From Ehretia macrophylla (Eukaryota > Streptophyta > Magnoliopsida > Boraginales > Ehretiaceae): a stretch of 64,000 bases of DNA. The stretch is taken from assembly GCA_037974665.1 (NCBI GenBank), contig CM075780.1, positions 55,717,594 through 55,781,593 of the forward strand. Reading direction: 5' to 3'. A program made the translations under genes and the position numbers. Below are positions 10,564 through 22,908 of the stretch, piece by piece; positions within the stretch are counted from its first letter, which is position 1, and the number at the start of each line of letters is the position of its first letter. The notes beneath the pieces were generated by a model. The model was not told the DNA's origin. It saw only the letters and a list, made by a program, of their open reading frames with translations, and made no database searches.

Positions 10564-13500
10564 GTATATCTCTGTGTGTATTTACAGTTGCAATGATCGA
10601 ATTTTGTTCGATAATATGATGCGTAGGCCACTATCATTTGTTAACTGGAAGAAACCCTAGTTAAAGATATATAATATCAATTATTAATTAGAGGAGATAA
10701 ATGTTGTGTAGGATATGTACAAAGTCTTAAAGATTTTCTACATTGTTTTCCTCTATAAGAGAGGAAAAATACAGTAAAGATTTCAAATTGATTACGTTTG
10801 TTGAGAGTAGCTGGCTTTCTATTTGGTTGATGTTTTGCGAAACAATTTAACTCAAACAGCTTAAGTTTATCAGTGAAAGTTCTGAGATTGACGAACATTT
10901 GTTGTGTCTTTGTTTGGTGATTTTTGGGCAGAAAAGAGTTACTATGTTGGTCTTGTCTTTCCCAGATTGATATCTGATCTAGTTGGGTGAATTTGCATAG
11001 AGCAAAGCTAATAGAGGGTTGAGGAAAGAGAAATGAATTGAGAGAGCGTTTAGAAAGGAAATCGACGAGTTCAGCTGAAAGTTGAAGTATAGTTGGTGTT
11101 TTGAGGTTTCATTCGTGTAAAGAACTTTCAAGTTGGTTAATATTTGCTCAAATGGCCTTTGGCTGAACTATTGAAATTCTTTATGCATGCTGAATGAATG
11201 AGATTCTTTTGAAATTAAAAAAAGTCTTTGAAACTTTAAAATGCAAAATGCTTTAGCTGATTGTAACTTCATTTTACAAAGCAAGGTTTTAGTTTTATAT
11301 GGGTGTGTAAAGGTATTCAAACATAGACGCTGCCAAGTTTTTTACTTGCAACAATATGAAAATAAGATTTTAACGGAGAACAAAGGGTAAAGATGAGATG
11401 AAAGATTTTTGTAATGAATACTAAACGGTACAAATGTGATTTTTCCCCAACTAATGATGCTGCTCTGGTATTTCATGAATGTTTTTGTTATGAAGATAAG
11501 CATGATTTGCATTTATGTGTCCATCTGATTTACGTATGAGGTCTGGCAAAAGATAACTAAGGCACTAAGCCCTCCATAATTATTGAAGATATTATTTTTA
11601 AAAGCCTTCCAGATTTCGTACGTTGGATGCAATAAATTTTTATATAGTATTAGGTGTAAAGAAGGCATACAGTTTTATCTTATGTAATTTGCATGACTTA
11701 CGCATAAATAGCAAATCATTCTAAAAGTCATGGTGTTGAACTAGAAGTAAATAGTGTTACAAATCAAAAGTAGCATGCATTACTTGTCAAAATCAGGTCT
11801 CTAGGAACATTTCTCTCTCTAACTTTGGGCTCGTAATGCGATGATATGTAAATTTTTTATACTATAATACTGACCTTTTGCACCCTTCTCTCCTCCACAT
11901 ATCATATATGGTGTACCCCAACCCCTGTCCCCTTCTAGTTATTTTCTACACCGGTCGTCCTGTTTCACTTTCAGTCATTAATGTTTTATGCTACCTCTGA
12001 TGACAACATATCTGGTACTCCCATGACATTAGTCGGTGTTATTTGTTACATCAATTTATGTTTTAATGGGTATGGTACACTTTCTTAGCATGAACATGGA
12101 AATCTTCTGGTTGCAGGAAAAGATCATGAGAGTTCCATATGGACCGGATAAAGAATATTTCAAGTACTCATTATTTCTTGTCTTCTGCAATCGAATAACG
12201 ACGTCTGCTGTATCTGCCGCAGTTTTATTGGTAATTGGCAAATGTTAAATTCATATGTTTAGTTTCATGTAGTATGACAACTGGCTGAGTCATGCATTCA
12301 GTTTTCTTATGTATGAATAGTTTTAGCCACTTTTTCCTTTGTGGATGCTCCAAAAATACATGAACTAGATGTTTGTTGGGGTTTTAACTGACTTGTTTGA
12401 TGTTGTTGCTTGTTTCTCTCTCCAGGCGAGTAAAAAAGCACTGGACCCTGTTGCTCCAGTTTATAAATACTTTATCGTGTCAGTATCTAACATTCTTACC
12501 ACAACGTGTCAGTATGAGGTAAACGATCTATGCATATTGAATCAGGAAACTAGCACATGTAAACTTTCTCACTTATTCAACAAAAGAAAAACTTTACATT
12601 TCCAAAGCTAATTGAGTTCAGAGATAACTGTTAGCCTTAAGCACTAACTGCTTGGATGAACGTTTACACCAGGCCCTCAAGTATGTCAGTTTTCCTGTTC
12701 AGACATTGGCAAAGTGTGCAAAAATGATACCTGTAATGGTGAGTTGTTAATATCTTCTTAAATATTCAAGCATTTTGTGTAGATCTTTTTTGTAATGTTG
12801 CTTGTAGGTGAGACTTCTATGTAATCTATTTTTCAATAAGTAGATCACTTACATCGAAGTTGTGCCAAGAAAGGCGGTGCAAGCCCACATATTAAAATAA
12901 ATTATAGCATGGCCAAGCAAAGCCCTATTAAAAACAACTGAAAACCAACTTAATAATTTTTTTAGGTACACTTTTAAGATAAACTTTTAACTTAACCTAG
13001 AAATTTCCTTGGATAACCTTCTCCTCCTCGTCCTCGTCCTCTTTTTTCTTCTTCTCTTTTTTATCTTCAAACAGATCATATCTTCATTCAGATCATGAGA
13101 TACTCTTCTCCTCGTCCTTCTCCTTCTGCATCTCTTGTTTTTTAGATCATATCTTTGTTCGTATCATGAGATACCCCAAGCAGTTATATCCTAAACCAAA
13201 CTATTTTGTTTCCCCATATTCATTAAAATATACATCTAATGGGAGATAAGGTCTCATACTCTTCCCTTTAGGGTGAGGGACGGGCTTTCAACCATTGCAA
13301 GATCAATACCGATGAATAATCATCACCATAAATTATTATCACCCTCATGTCTATATAATTCTGCGCAAAAGCTGGGTGCATCATCAGTAAGCTTCCTTCT
13401 GAATAATAGTCTGCCCATCGCCATTATTTGTAATTTTTACTGAAAGAGTTGCAGTGTTATTTCTGAATAATTATCTGCCCATCTTTATACAAGCATCATT

Positions 13501-16500
13501 TGTGTTATTCATGAGAAAAACTGAAGAAACTATAATAAAGAAGTTGCTTCACATTGACCCATCTTTATACAAGCATCGTTTATGTTAACCATTATTCATG
13601 TATAGAAAAACTGAAGAAACTACAAATCTACAATAGTGAAGTTGCTTCATGTTGGCCCCTTTTACTGTCAGCTTGTGGAATGAATTACTTCTCTAAAAAA
13701 AAGCTTGTGGAATGAATTAGGCAATGCCAGGTTCAGTTAAAGATTGTGTTAAGTTGTAGTTTATATAGATAGGGATAGGGAGGAAAAGGGCTACCATTGT
13801 AACTGCACCCTAGAACAAGTTATGGATCATACGGAATGAAAGAAATAGAAGAGCATTTGAAGGGGGGTGGAAAGAGACCTGCTGAGCTTGAAAACAGAAA
13901 TTTGAACTCTTCATTTATGGAGCAAAGAATATATCCAGATAACTTTGTGTCATCTAACTGATTTTTGGAATATCATACATTGCTGTATAGATATATTATG
14001 GAAGATTATTGCTTCATTGCGTCCTTTCAGTTCTGTTAAATGGTTGCACCCTCTTGCTTGCCACATAATAAAAGTTTTACATGTCCAAAAAAAAAAAAAT
14101 TCCTTGCTTAGTTTGTTATTTGACATTATGAATTTGAAGCTTTGATTTAACTTTTTCCATGTTTAATCTTTGTCAGGATTATTGTCAATTTGCTTGAATG
14201 CAATCTAATCAAATACTGATTTTATATTTCAGAATTCACATTGTGAGAAAGACTTGGATGTTTTCCTTTATTAGGACCGCTAATAGTTGTTTTCATGCAT
14301 CTTCATTTGCAAATGATGTTTACTTATTCATATAAGTTTAATATTTCTTGATCATGAGATCCATAGGTATCCATCTGAAAAAGATAAAGAAAATCCTTTG
14401 GCATGCACTAAGAACCTTGAATGATATGTTCCATGTCTTCCTTCATTACCCCTGCTTTGCTTTGAATATACAGCTCTGGGGCAGTCTCATTATGCAAAAG
14501 AAGTACAATGGACGTGACTATTTGTTTGCAGTGTTAGTGACCCTTGGATGTTCAATATTTATTCTATCTCCGGTAAGAACTGCTCCGTAATCTCCGATGA
14601 CCCATTTGATTTGTCTGATACTGCTGTTCATTCATTTCAAACTAAGTCTCTACAAAGATAATGGGTGAGCTAACCATTTTATATTTCTATTTTCATGATT
14701 ATGGGATGTCTTCAATTATGGATGACCATTCCTGCAAAACATCTTCTAAATTTTTCTTATTCTTGATAATGACTAATCCAAAATTGCACCGTGATCAGAG
14801 TAAACCACTAATATCACTCATCAATGCTTCTTTTTCCATTATGTCTTTGAATTCAGAGAAGTTATCGTTCTCTTATAATCTTGTATGAGGAAGGGGATTG
14901 CAAGGACATTTTGTTTATCATAGCATATGATGCTGCAAGGGCTGCAAAATATTCATTTTGCCCTTCATTTAAATTATGTCTGTTTGTCTTGTTTATTTTC
15001 TGAACCAATTTCCACACCTGCTTATTTTGTTTAATCCTTTGACCGCATATTTGTAAGTCTATAGGATTAGTTATTGCATACAATATATAAGATACCCTTC
15101 GCAAAGGATGCCATATTTAGAAATGGCAAATTTCATTAGTAGTCCCCAATATTTACTCAGATTTTCAAGTTAGTTACCAATATTCTAAAAGTCAAAAGTC
15201 TCCATTGTTTAACAAACGTCACACCACTGGCCCCTTGCATTAACTGCCTGTTAAAACCAACTTGAAGAGCAAAATAAAAAATTGCTCTCTCCTTCGCCAA
15301 CTGTTTCACAACTTGCACATGATTAGTTTTTGAAAGCCAAAATGGAAAAAAAGTGCTCTTTCTTTCCTGCAATGTTTCAATAGTTGTATAATTAGTTCCC
15401 GATGTTCCAAAAGTCACATTGATTGTCCCCAATATTATTCAAATTACTTTTGTATCATTTCTTTATCTTTATTCTTTTCCTTTTCCTTTTTTTTTCCTTT
15501 TTTTTTTTCCTCTTTCTTCTTTTTCTCCCCTTCTTCTTTTTCCCTCTCCCCCTTTTTCTTTGTTGTGAGATCCACTACTTCATAATAATGTTAGTCATTG
15601 TTAAAGAGTCGATTGTGGGGTACCTAGGGATGACAATGGGTAGGGTTTACACCCAAATCCAATAGGTACCCGACCCGATTATAAACCCGTTTATGAAACC
15701 AATAGGGTATCCGTCAGGGTTGGTTTTTACAAGTGATAAGATTTGGTAAAAGCAATTGAAAACCCGATTATTAATTTTAGTAAAAAATAAAGTGATAAAA
15801 TGTTTACATATTTATATACATACTCATAGAATATAACGTGAATTCATACTGTTTTATGGGAGTATGATAACTTTTTAGTAGAAAAATTTTGTTAAATGTT
15901 TCTATTATATGTAGATTAATTTAAGCTTGTTTATGGCCAAAAAAAAAAATTAATTATTTTTAGTTTTATTGAGATTGGTCAGTTATGTATGGACAAATAT
16001 TGCACTATATTGTTTGTTTTGTAATTTAATCACATTTTCTTTTATTAAATTGTTTTATTTTATTTCTTAGGCCTTCTTAATATTTAAATTTTATTCTTCT
16101 AATTTAAATTTTAAATGTGTATTTATTTTAATTGCTTTTAAACATATTTTTAGGCTTTCTTTTAAAAAAAATAATTCATTTATTAAAGGGTTGGGTTGGG
16201 TATTCGCGGGTTTTAAATGTTTATCGGGTTTGAATTTAGTAAGTAAAATTTAAACACTTTGGTTATTCGCTTTAGGTTTGGAAAAAAATAATTTAAACTG
16301 GTTGGAATTAGAGTTTACAAATTTTAGCGGGTACCCGACCTGTTGCCATTCCTAGGGGTACCTGCGCATTATGCGTTCCTCCTCCTCTAGCCCACCTCTA
16401 AAAAGCTCCTGGTAGGAGTTGGGGATTTGATATGATAAGATGAATGATGGAAGAATGAATCCCAGCCAATAAGGATTATTTTGAATGCCCTACCTCTATC

Positions 16501-19500
16501 TCTTCTTGGCCCTGGCCCTCCTAATTAATGTAAGAGGACAAGGAAGAAGGGAAGAAAGGAATGATTGAACCTAGGGACTTCTAAAGAAAGTGTCAAGTTG
16601 ACTCCTCTGTGCATATATTTCCAACTTACGCCACTTTTGCCAATTGGGGAATACTTATGCCACTTTTGGTACATTAGGGACTAAATTGAAAATTGGTGTA
16701 AAATTTTTGGGGCCATAAAAGTAATTTAAACTTTTTCCACCGGACTAACTTGAAAAATTAATTAAACACTGGGGACTACTGAAATTTGCCCATTTAGAAA
16801 TTTGAAATTGAATTGGACCTATATGAAAAACTGTTACAAAGGATATTTATGGCACTATACATGTCTATTTACTTGGGTAAACGTCTCAGAAAACATTTAC
16901 GATTCTAAAGAAGATGGTATCTCTTGTTGAACTGAAAACTACCAAAAAGAAATTGAAGTGCTTTGGACAGTTTGCTCTCCTTAAGGCAGCTTTCCTTTTC
17001 CTTGATACTAGGTTTTAGGGCTTACAGTTTACAGTACAGAAACGAAAGGTCATGGGATAATGTGTATGAGAACCCTAGTGAAAGAGAAGATAAAATTAAT
17101 ATATGATGTACATATGGCCTAATGTCATCACAAGATTCTATAGGGATGTATTGACAGACTTAAATGATTATTGCATCCTTTCTCCTCATCTGACTGAAGG
17201 ATTGAGTTTTTTGACCTTTAGGATCTTGAAATCCAGGAGGAGTAGGACCTTTGTATCTGTTTATATCTAGATTATAATAGATTTGAGTATTTTTGCACTA
17301 TATGAATGTTGCAAGATTCTATTACTCTTCATTTGAAAGAGAAAGAGGGAAGAATCATATGCTGGCTGATGAATCAAACTTTATAATCAGTTAACTGGTA
17401 AAAGGCTCGATGGGACAGCATTCTTTTAGTGTGCCGATATGTTGATGCTGCAGCTTATCATTTGGATGACTTTATACTAGCTTGAACAATTGGATGAAAT
17501 GATCAAATGAAGCACTAACGTTCTGTTAATTTTAGGCAGCAGGTGACATTAGTCCTTACAATCGAGGAAGGGAAAGCACAGTTTGGGGTGTCTCGCTGAT
17601 GATTGGTTATCTTGGGTATGATTATCATTCGTATCATCCTATTAACACTTTTAAAATATAAATCAATTAAAGTAAGTTACAACTGATATGCAGAATTTAG
17701 AAAGGTGCTTTGCTGAGCATCCTGTTATTGTTCAAATAGGTGTTAGACTAATAATTGATTGTGATTACTTTCCATTGACTATCTGATGGTTATCTATTAT
17801 CTTCCCAAAAGCTTCACCTTGATAATATGTTTACTTGAACTTTAAAAAGAAAAAGTATTTGTCATTTGCCAAGAAGCACAGTGCGTTAGAAGAGATCAAG
17901 AATTACGTAGTGTTCTATGAGAGTTTAGTTTGTCACTTGTGTCTTACAGGTTTGATGGCTTTACAAGCACATTCCAGGATAAACTTTTTAAAGGCTATGA
18001 TATGGAGATACACACTCAAATATTCTACACAACAGTGTGTTCTTGTATACTGAGTTTCATTGGTAAGATTCATTTTTATTGTGTGAACATCTTTAGAATA
18101 GGAAATTAAGATGTTCTTAAGTATTATCAATCATGTGTCATATTTGAATGTGAATGTGATTTTGCTCTTATTGTTTGAAACTTTGTGCATAGTGTGAAAT
18201 GCTTTTCAATGGACATGTTGCCACCGATATATGAAATTCCCCTTGCTGTTGGCACTTCTGAAGCTATTGTTTCAAATTTGCAAATTGTTGCAGTCGTGAA
18301 GAAATCTTAACTGCATGTACGCATAATGGTGCTCTCAGAAGCAGCCTAATCACCAAGAATTATTTCCTTTTTCTTTTCTCTTGGAACTTTTTGTGGGGGT
18401 GAAGGGTGGCAGAAGCCAGAAGGCCTTGATACAGAATGGAACTGACATTGATTTGCTCTAAGATGTATATAATGAAATTATGCAATTCAAGCTTCAGCAC
18501 TTTCAAAATGAAGTCTATTCTCGGATATTTACAAAGAGGTTGGAATGCCACTATACATGTGAGACTTTGATTTAGAGAAATAGATTTTTTATAAAATTGA
18601 AATTCATCTCTGAAACATTGGGATATGTGTTGGTTGAGACCACCATTATTGTTTTCCTTATGGGCTCTCTTTGAATTTAATCTGTGGTATTCTGCTTGCA
18701 GATGTAGTTACGTTTTGAATTTGCACTTCTGCTTCCCTTATACAATCTGTTTTAATTTGCATACTGATTGATTGCCCTTCTTTTTTCTTCTATATAGGTC
18801 TAATTTTACAGGGCAATCTTCTAATGGCAATAGATTTTGTTTCTCGATATAATGATTGTTTCTTTGACATCGCTCTGCTGTCAACTGTAAGTTATTTTGT
18901 AATAGTTTGTTTACTAGTATTAAATAAAACCACGATTTTAGCCAACTGTGTTGTGAATTTTGATTTCTCAATTCTTCACGTCCAATTCAATAGGTTTCCT
19001 CTTACTTGTGCAAGCTTATGAAGTTAGTGCTTTGAAGTCTTAATAGATAAAATTGTGCTACCTTGCAGGTAGCAACTGCTAGTCAATTTTTTATTTCTTA
19101 CACCATCCGCACGTTTGGTGCTCTAACTTTTGCCACTATAATGACCACAAGACAGGTATGGAAATGTTTTCTGACCAATTAAGAAAACGAAACGAGAAAA
19201 AAATACTACTGTTTCTCATGCTTTTGGATATTCACTACTGACGTATGGTGTTCTATGTTATTATGGATATAGTTGGCGAGCATTCTGCTTTCATGCGTTT
19301 GGTTTGCCCACCCACTCAGTTGGGAGCAATATGTTGGAGCTGTAAGCAAATGAAACCTTAATCGCGTCTCCATGATTTGCTAAGTTCTAGAATCTCAATA
19401 ACCTTTTTCTGAAATTGTGATACAGGTTATCGTCTTTGGTTCACTTTACGCAAAAAGCTTCGTAAGAAATAGGCACCAGCCTGCACCTCCACCTCCTGAA

Positions 19501-19545
19501 CGTTCAGAAAATGGAGCTTCCAGTCCCCTGAAGGGAAACCCATAG
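10411..19545 (+). CDS. UTR5: UDP-galactose/UDP-glucose transporter, UTR5 type (11 coding exons)
   Basis: Coding exons: 10411-10515, 12117-12230, 12426-12518, 12673-12738, 14474-14572, 17536-17615, 17950-18062, 18798-18886, 19069-19155, 19273-19341 and 19426-19545. They join in frame into 344 residues with GT..AG introns throughout. The product is a nucleotide-sugar transporter of the UAA family: a multi-pass membrane protein importing UDP-galactose or UDP-glucose into the ER/Golgi lumen for glycosylation and wall polysaccharides. It starts MAEPPLLPVKDNRLLKG and has a hydrophobic first segment at residues 17-35. Conserved blocks include EKIMRVPYG (36-44), ASKKALDPVAPVYKY (74-88) and TTTCQYEALKYVSFPVQTLA. 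Later blocks are GYLGFDGFTSTFQDKLFKGY and TIRTFGALTFATIMTTRQ. The proline-rich tail ends LKGNP. Length and ends match plant UTR5 proteins; substrate choice is inferred from family. No break is seen, and every boundary was checked for phase. Confidence 0.95.
10516..12116 (+). other. Intron 1 of the UTR5 gene
   Basis: 1.6 kb intron with a CA/TA microsatellite at its start and otherwise AT-rich sequence. No coding or mobile-element signal recognised. It ends TTGCAG just before exon 2. Confidence 0.8.
13470..13660. repeat. Tandem duplication of about 90 bp in UTR5 intron 4
   Basis: The block starting CCCATCTTTATACAAGCATC and ending GAAGTTGCTTCA occurs twice in a row (from about 13478 and about 13558) with small indels. 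It is a local tandem duplication of non-coding DNA. Confidence 0.75.
13670..13719. repeat. 18-bp direct repeat around a 14-bp A-ended insert
   Basis: AGCTTGTGGAATGAATTA is present at 13670-13687 and 13702-13719, separated by CTTCTCT plus seven A. This is the pattern of a target duplication around a severely truncated retroposed tail. Confidence 0.6.
13745..14098 (+). pseudogene. 5'-truncated L1-type LINE 3' fragment in UTR5 intron 4
   Basis: The plus strand gives a broken translation with ERNRRAFEG near 13836-13862. This is the signature following the zinc-binding (zf-RVT) domain at the C terminus of plant L1-type ORF2. The segment closes with an A run (about 14086-14098), the poly(A) tail. 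It lies in sense orientation within the intron. No clear target duplication was found, so the left edge is approximate. Confidence 0.6.
15124..16791. mobile_element. Non-autonomous Mutator-like element in UTR5 intron 5
   Basis: Terminal inverted repeats pair the left end (GGCAAATTTCATTAGTAGTC) with the right end (reverse complement GGGCAAATTTCAGTAGTCCC) and extend about 45 bases. It is flanked by a perfect 9-bp duplication ATTTAGAAA (15115-15123 and 16792-16800), the size typical of Mutator-like elements. No transposase is encoded. A hAT element sits inside it; without that, the element is about 930 bp. Confidence 0.8.
15625..16354. mobile_element. Non-autonomous hAT element nested in the Mutator-like element
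   Basis: Ends read TAGGGATGACAATGGGT and, reverse complemented on the right, TAGGAATGGCAACAGGT. A perfect 8-bp duplication GGGGTACC flanks it (15617-15624 and 16355-16362). The 730-bp interior is AT-rich and non-coding. It must be younger than the Mutator-like element that it interrupts. Confidence 0.85.
16802..19425 (+). other. Remaining UTR5 intron sequence (end of intron 5, introns 6-10)
   Basis: Apart from the listed exons, the introns here (16802-17535, 17616-17949, 18063-18797, 18887-19068, 19156-19272, 19342-19425) show ordinary AT-rich plant intron sequence with polypyrimidine tracts before the acceptors. No other feature recognised. Confidence 0.8.
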
Positions 19546-20233
19546 TAAAAGAGTATGGAATGACTAGTGATGTCCTTGGAGGATTCTTTGTTGCCTAACA
19601 AGGACTGTGCTGAAGTACTAGACAAATTAAAAGCGACGCATGGAGTGCTTTTACTCAAGCTCCAATGGCTTAAGAAGAGGCACGCCTTCCAAGGCCAATC
19701 CTCATAGCGCAAGATTTTGACAACTTTTTTTCTAACTTCTACCAAGAGATAAGTTACAGGTTTTCAGAGTAGTTTTCCCCTTGTTAAAATTCAAGATGAA
19801 TCACAAAGGATACGTATGCGACGAAGTGCAAACGGTTTGATTTATTCTCTTCATTTTCCTTGGCTATGAAATGATAGAAAAAGTTGTATACTGAAGAAGT
19901 ATTTGCAACTACGGCTTCCCCCACCTTGTCGCTCTTTCTTTTTATGCATATTTCTGAATATTTAACATTTACATATCTGGTGATCCAATCAATCATGAAG
20001 AGGAATGTGGAAAAAATGTCAGCAGCTTTTGTTAAACTTCATTGGGCAAGTGGCTTTGGTTTTAATCTACAGAGGTTTATGCGTGCAGAATTAAGTAGTC
20101 CTTTGGTCCTACGCCACAAAACACGCTGCTTTCTGTCCAATTCTTGATGACATTCCGAGATCTCCACCCATTGACTTAGGGAAAGCGGAAGCTGCGATCT
20201 ATTACGCCTGCAAATGAGCTAAAGAACTTCTTA
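19546..20233 (+). other. 3' UTR and downstream flank of the UTR5 gene
   Basis: This follows the TAG at 19543-19545. The transcript end cannot be placed from sequence. No coding signal; ORFs here are short and without motifs. Confidence 0.5.
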
Positions 20234-20335
20234 GGGAAAATATCATATTTGGTCCCTATTGTTTCAAAAAAGTTTCAATTTGGTCTTATATTGTTTAAAA
20301 TTTTTCAATTTCATTCCTATTGTTTCTCCAAAAGA
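20234..20335 (+). repeat. One-ended fragment of the Mutator-type fold-back element family
   Basis: It begins GGGAAAATATCATATTTGGTC and continues with repeated TAGTCC(C/T)TATTGTTT units, matching the left arm of the complete copy at 27992-28476. The other arm is missing. Confidence 0.7.
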
Positions 20336-20443
20336 ACTCATTGGGAATTGTTGGTGAAGTCCTCAAATCAAATGCAAGAATTTTCCTTTTTTACTGAGTA
20401 GATTTTTTTCTCTTCAATTACTCATAACAAGTACTGATTAAGG

Positions 20444-20842
20444 TTCTGTTTGGTTTACTTGTGAAATTTTAATTTTTGAGTTGTATAACTTTTAGAGTAG
20501 AGCTTTTGCAAAAAGTGTTGTTGAACAAAAGTTATTGACTGTTTGGTCTGTGTTAGATAACGTAGAGTTTTTAAAAATTTTGAAGATAATATCGAACTTT
20601 AAAAATATGGAGGGGTAAATTTGAAAAAAAAAGAAAAGAAAAATAACTTCTTGCATTATATAAAACAACTTCACAAAAGTTTTTTTTGTAAAGCTTCAAT
20701 TTGAAGCTTCTCAATTTTTAAGTTTTTTCAGTTTTAGTTTTACTTAAAAGTATTTTTAAAAATTGGTCAGACAAGTTATTTCAGTTTCTAAATTCACAAG
20801 AAGTGTTTTTGAGTGTTTAAAAATTAGGCCAAACAGAGAATA
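20444..20842. mobile_element. Miniature inverted-repeat element (TTCTGTTTGG termini)
   Basis: The left end GTTCTGTTTGGTTTAC and the right end CCAAACAGAGAA form inverted repeats around AT-rich non-coding DNA, flanked by TAA on each side. A 3-bp TWA duplication suggests a PIF/Harbinger-like origin. The right end was later copied by the tandem duplication, so a second CCAAACAGAGAA occurs at 21197. Confidence 0.5.
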
Positions 20843-21538
20843 ATTTTTCGTACAAGCAAGAATAACGGTTGCTTTTTCTTTACAATAATATAAGATATCA
20901 TAGGCATGAACTGTGTATAATGTATATTATAAACCAAATGAGGCCCTTTAAGCCAACTAGTTGCTCCAATATCTTAGAGGTGCCTCAGGGCATATTTCTG
21001 ATAGTATTTTGGTTGAAATGCTACTCTTCCAGTCGTTATTTTCAAATCCTTTTGTTAAGAACTATTAATTATGTTTTTGTAAGTTCCTATTTTTACTTCT
21101 GTGTGAGAAGTAATGAACCAAAAAGGAAGGGATGGTTGTAAACTGCTAAAGAAAACAAATAAATGTGGAAGCGCTTTTTAGTGTCTAAAAGTTAAACCAA
21201 ACAGAGAATAATTTTTCGTACAAGCAAGAATAACGGTTGCTTTTTCTTTACAATAATATAAGATATCATAAGAATGAACTGTGTATAATGTATATTATAA
21301 ACCAAATGAAACCCCTTTAAGCCAACTAGTTGCTCCAATATCTTAGAGGTGCCTCAGGGCATATTTCTGATAGTATTTTGGTTGAAATGCTACTCTTCCA
21401 GTCGTTATTTTCAAATCCTTTTGTTAAGAACTATTAATTATGTTTTTGTAAGTTCCTATTTTTACTTCTGTGCGAGAAGTAATGAACCAAAAAGGAAGGG
21501 ATGGTTGTAAACTGCTAAAAGAAAACAAATAAATGTGG
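20797..21538. repeat. Tandem duplication of about 370 bp next to tRNA-His
   Basis: Copies at about 20797-21168 and 21165-21538 are nearly identical from the CCAAACAGAG motif onward (offset 368-370 bases), with a few substitutions and indels. The second copy runs directly into the 3' end of the tRNA gene. The first copy ends at the same GTGG bases and then diverges. Confidence 0.85.
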
Positions 21539-21605
21539 CTGCTGGGATTCGAGCCCAGGTCTCCACGGCCACAACGTGGAATTCTAACCACTAAACTACA
21601 GCCAC
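21535..21605 (-). tRNA. tRNA-His (GUG)
   Basis: The minus strand folds as a cloverleaf of 71 bases. The acceptor stem GTGGCTG pairs with CAGCCAC. The anticodon arm is CCACG-TTGTGGC-CGTGG with anticodon GTG, and the T arm is CTGGG-CTCGAAT-CCCAG. The D arm region GTTTAGTGGTTAG matches the internal A box and GGCTCGAATCC the B box. The extra 5' G and the 3' CCA are added after transcription, as usual for nuclear tRNA-His. Confidence 0.95.
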
Positions 21606-21799
21606 AAGTTATTTAATTCTCGTATTAGAAGAATTAAGGACAATACATCTTCGGTATTTGCACACTGTTGACACGATTAAATCAGAAATCCATACCATTT
21701 TATTTTATTATACAAATCGAAAGGGAGTTATTCCGAAACAACTTAGAAATAACATATTTTTAAACAGATCTACTGCATGGGATTTCATTGATTTGTCTT

Positions 21800-22453
21800 G
21801 AGAATGATGGACTTTCTGAAAACCGGAGTATTGGAACTCACTTTACATAGACAAATAATTCTCTAGGTCCTTCATTCAAAGCCAGTAGGGTTGATTGTGT
21901 CCTTGTCAATGAAGATTGGCTGGTGGAGTTTTCAGACTCAAGGCGTACTGTTCCTACCCCCAGACTTTTCGAATCACAACTCTCCTACTCTTTTTCCTTT
22001 CAACTCTATTGGTAAGAGAAATGTTCTATTCAATTTTTTTAATACTTGGACTACTCATGAATTGTATCTCCAAGTGGTTACCAGGTGCTGGGCTACCTGT
22101 ATTGTTGGATGCCCTATGTTTCAACTGAAATCTAAGCTAAAATTGTTGGAGGAGGAGTTGAAGGCCTTCAATAGAGATCACTTTGGGCAATTATTGCAAC
22201 AAATTGAAGCAGGTAGATCTGAATTAAGAATCCTTCAGGCCACTATTCTCTCTACCAATGGTCAAGAATCAGATTTTAGAAAAGAAAAGGAGTTGTCTGT
22301 TAGAATCAAATTCCTTACTGAGGCAGAAGAAAGCATCTGGAAACAGAAATCTAGACAATCTTGACTGACAGAAGGTGATGGGAACATATCTTTCTTTTTT
22401 CGATATGCTAAGGGTAGATCGGCTAGAAACGCCATTACTCTCATATTGGGCAG
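21800..22453 (+). pseudogene. L1-type LINE ORF2, 5' segment (end of endonuclease and linker)
   Basis: The translation shows VNEDWLVEFSDS, then FLPPDFSNHNSP. These correspond to the end of the apurinic-type endonuclease domain, where the usual SDH is here SNH. KRNVLFNFFNTWTTH and the KLKLLEEELKAFNRDHF linker typical of plant L1 elements follow. Frameshifts and stops (for example at 22362-22364) show decay. It continues at 45008 after the inserted gypsy element. The 5' start is not definable. Confidence 0.8.
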
Positions 22454-22908
22454 TGTTAAGGTAGAAAATTTGGAGAGCTAGCATGGGCCTAGTTCTGTAA
22501 GGAGGGAGGAGCACTGTGGGTTGAGCTCACGTTAACTTTCCGACGATCAAGTTAGTAACCTTCTTTAGGATGAAGAACATAAGTATGAAAAATAAGTGTG
22601 TACAATGTGTTTGTTACCTTTTGTATGAGAGTGTGAGTGATATTTATACTTTTTTGGGAGATTCTCTTTTCTCTCTCCTCCCTGATTTTCTGAGATTGTG
22701 TCAAAATTAGTTATACCGACTTATTCCAAAGCCTCCCTGATATATTTACTTTCTGAGGCCTCTGGGTTCTAGATATTTGCAATAATCATGGCCTCGGGCC
22801 TCAGGCAAGGTAAACCTCGACCCGAGGTCATTAGTGGCCTCAGCCATATATCCCACCACAAAGGTATTTTGGTAATTGTGCTTGACCTCGGGAGTTCACC
22901 TCATATCA
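22454..22908 (-). repeat. 3' LTR of the Tat element
   Basis: 455 bp, TGTTAAGGTAG...CCTCATATCA on the plus strand. It matches the split 5' LTR at both ends: AGGAGCACTGTGGGTTGAG versus AGGAGCACTGTAGGTTGAG, and the shared ACCTCGGGAGTTCACCTCATAT. A purine tract (minus strand TTGAGGGGCAAT, 22907-22919) abuts it, as expected for plus-strand priming. Confidence 0.8.

Noticed and set aside
10236..10619. 127-codon ORF overlapping exon 1 of the UTR5 gene
   Set aside because: It is in a different frame from the transporter and consists largely of translated TA and CA microsatellite.
15423..15665. 80-codon ORF rich in phenylalanine and leucine
   Set aside because: It is a translation of a TTC/TTT polypyrimidine tract inside a non-coding Mutator-like element in an intron.
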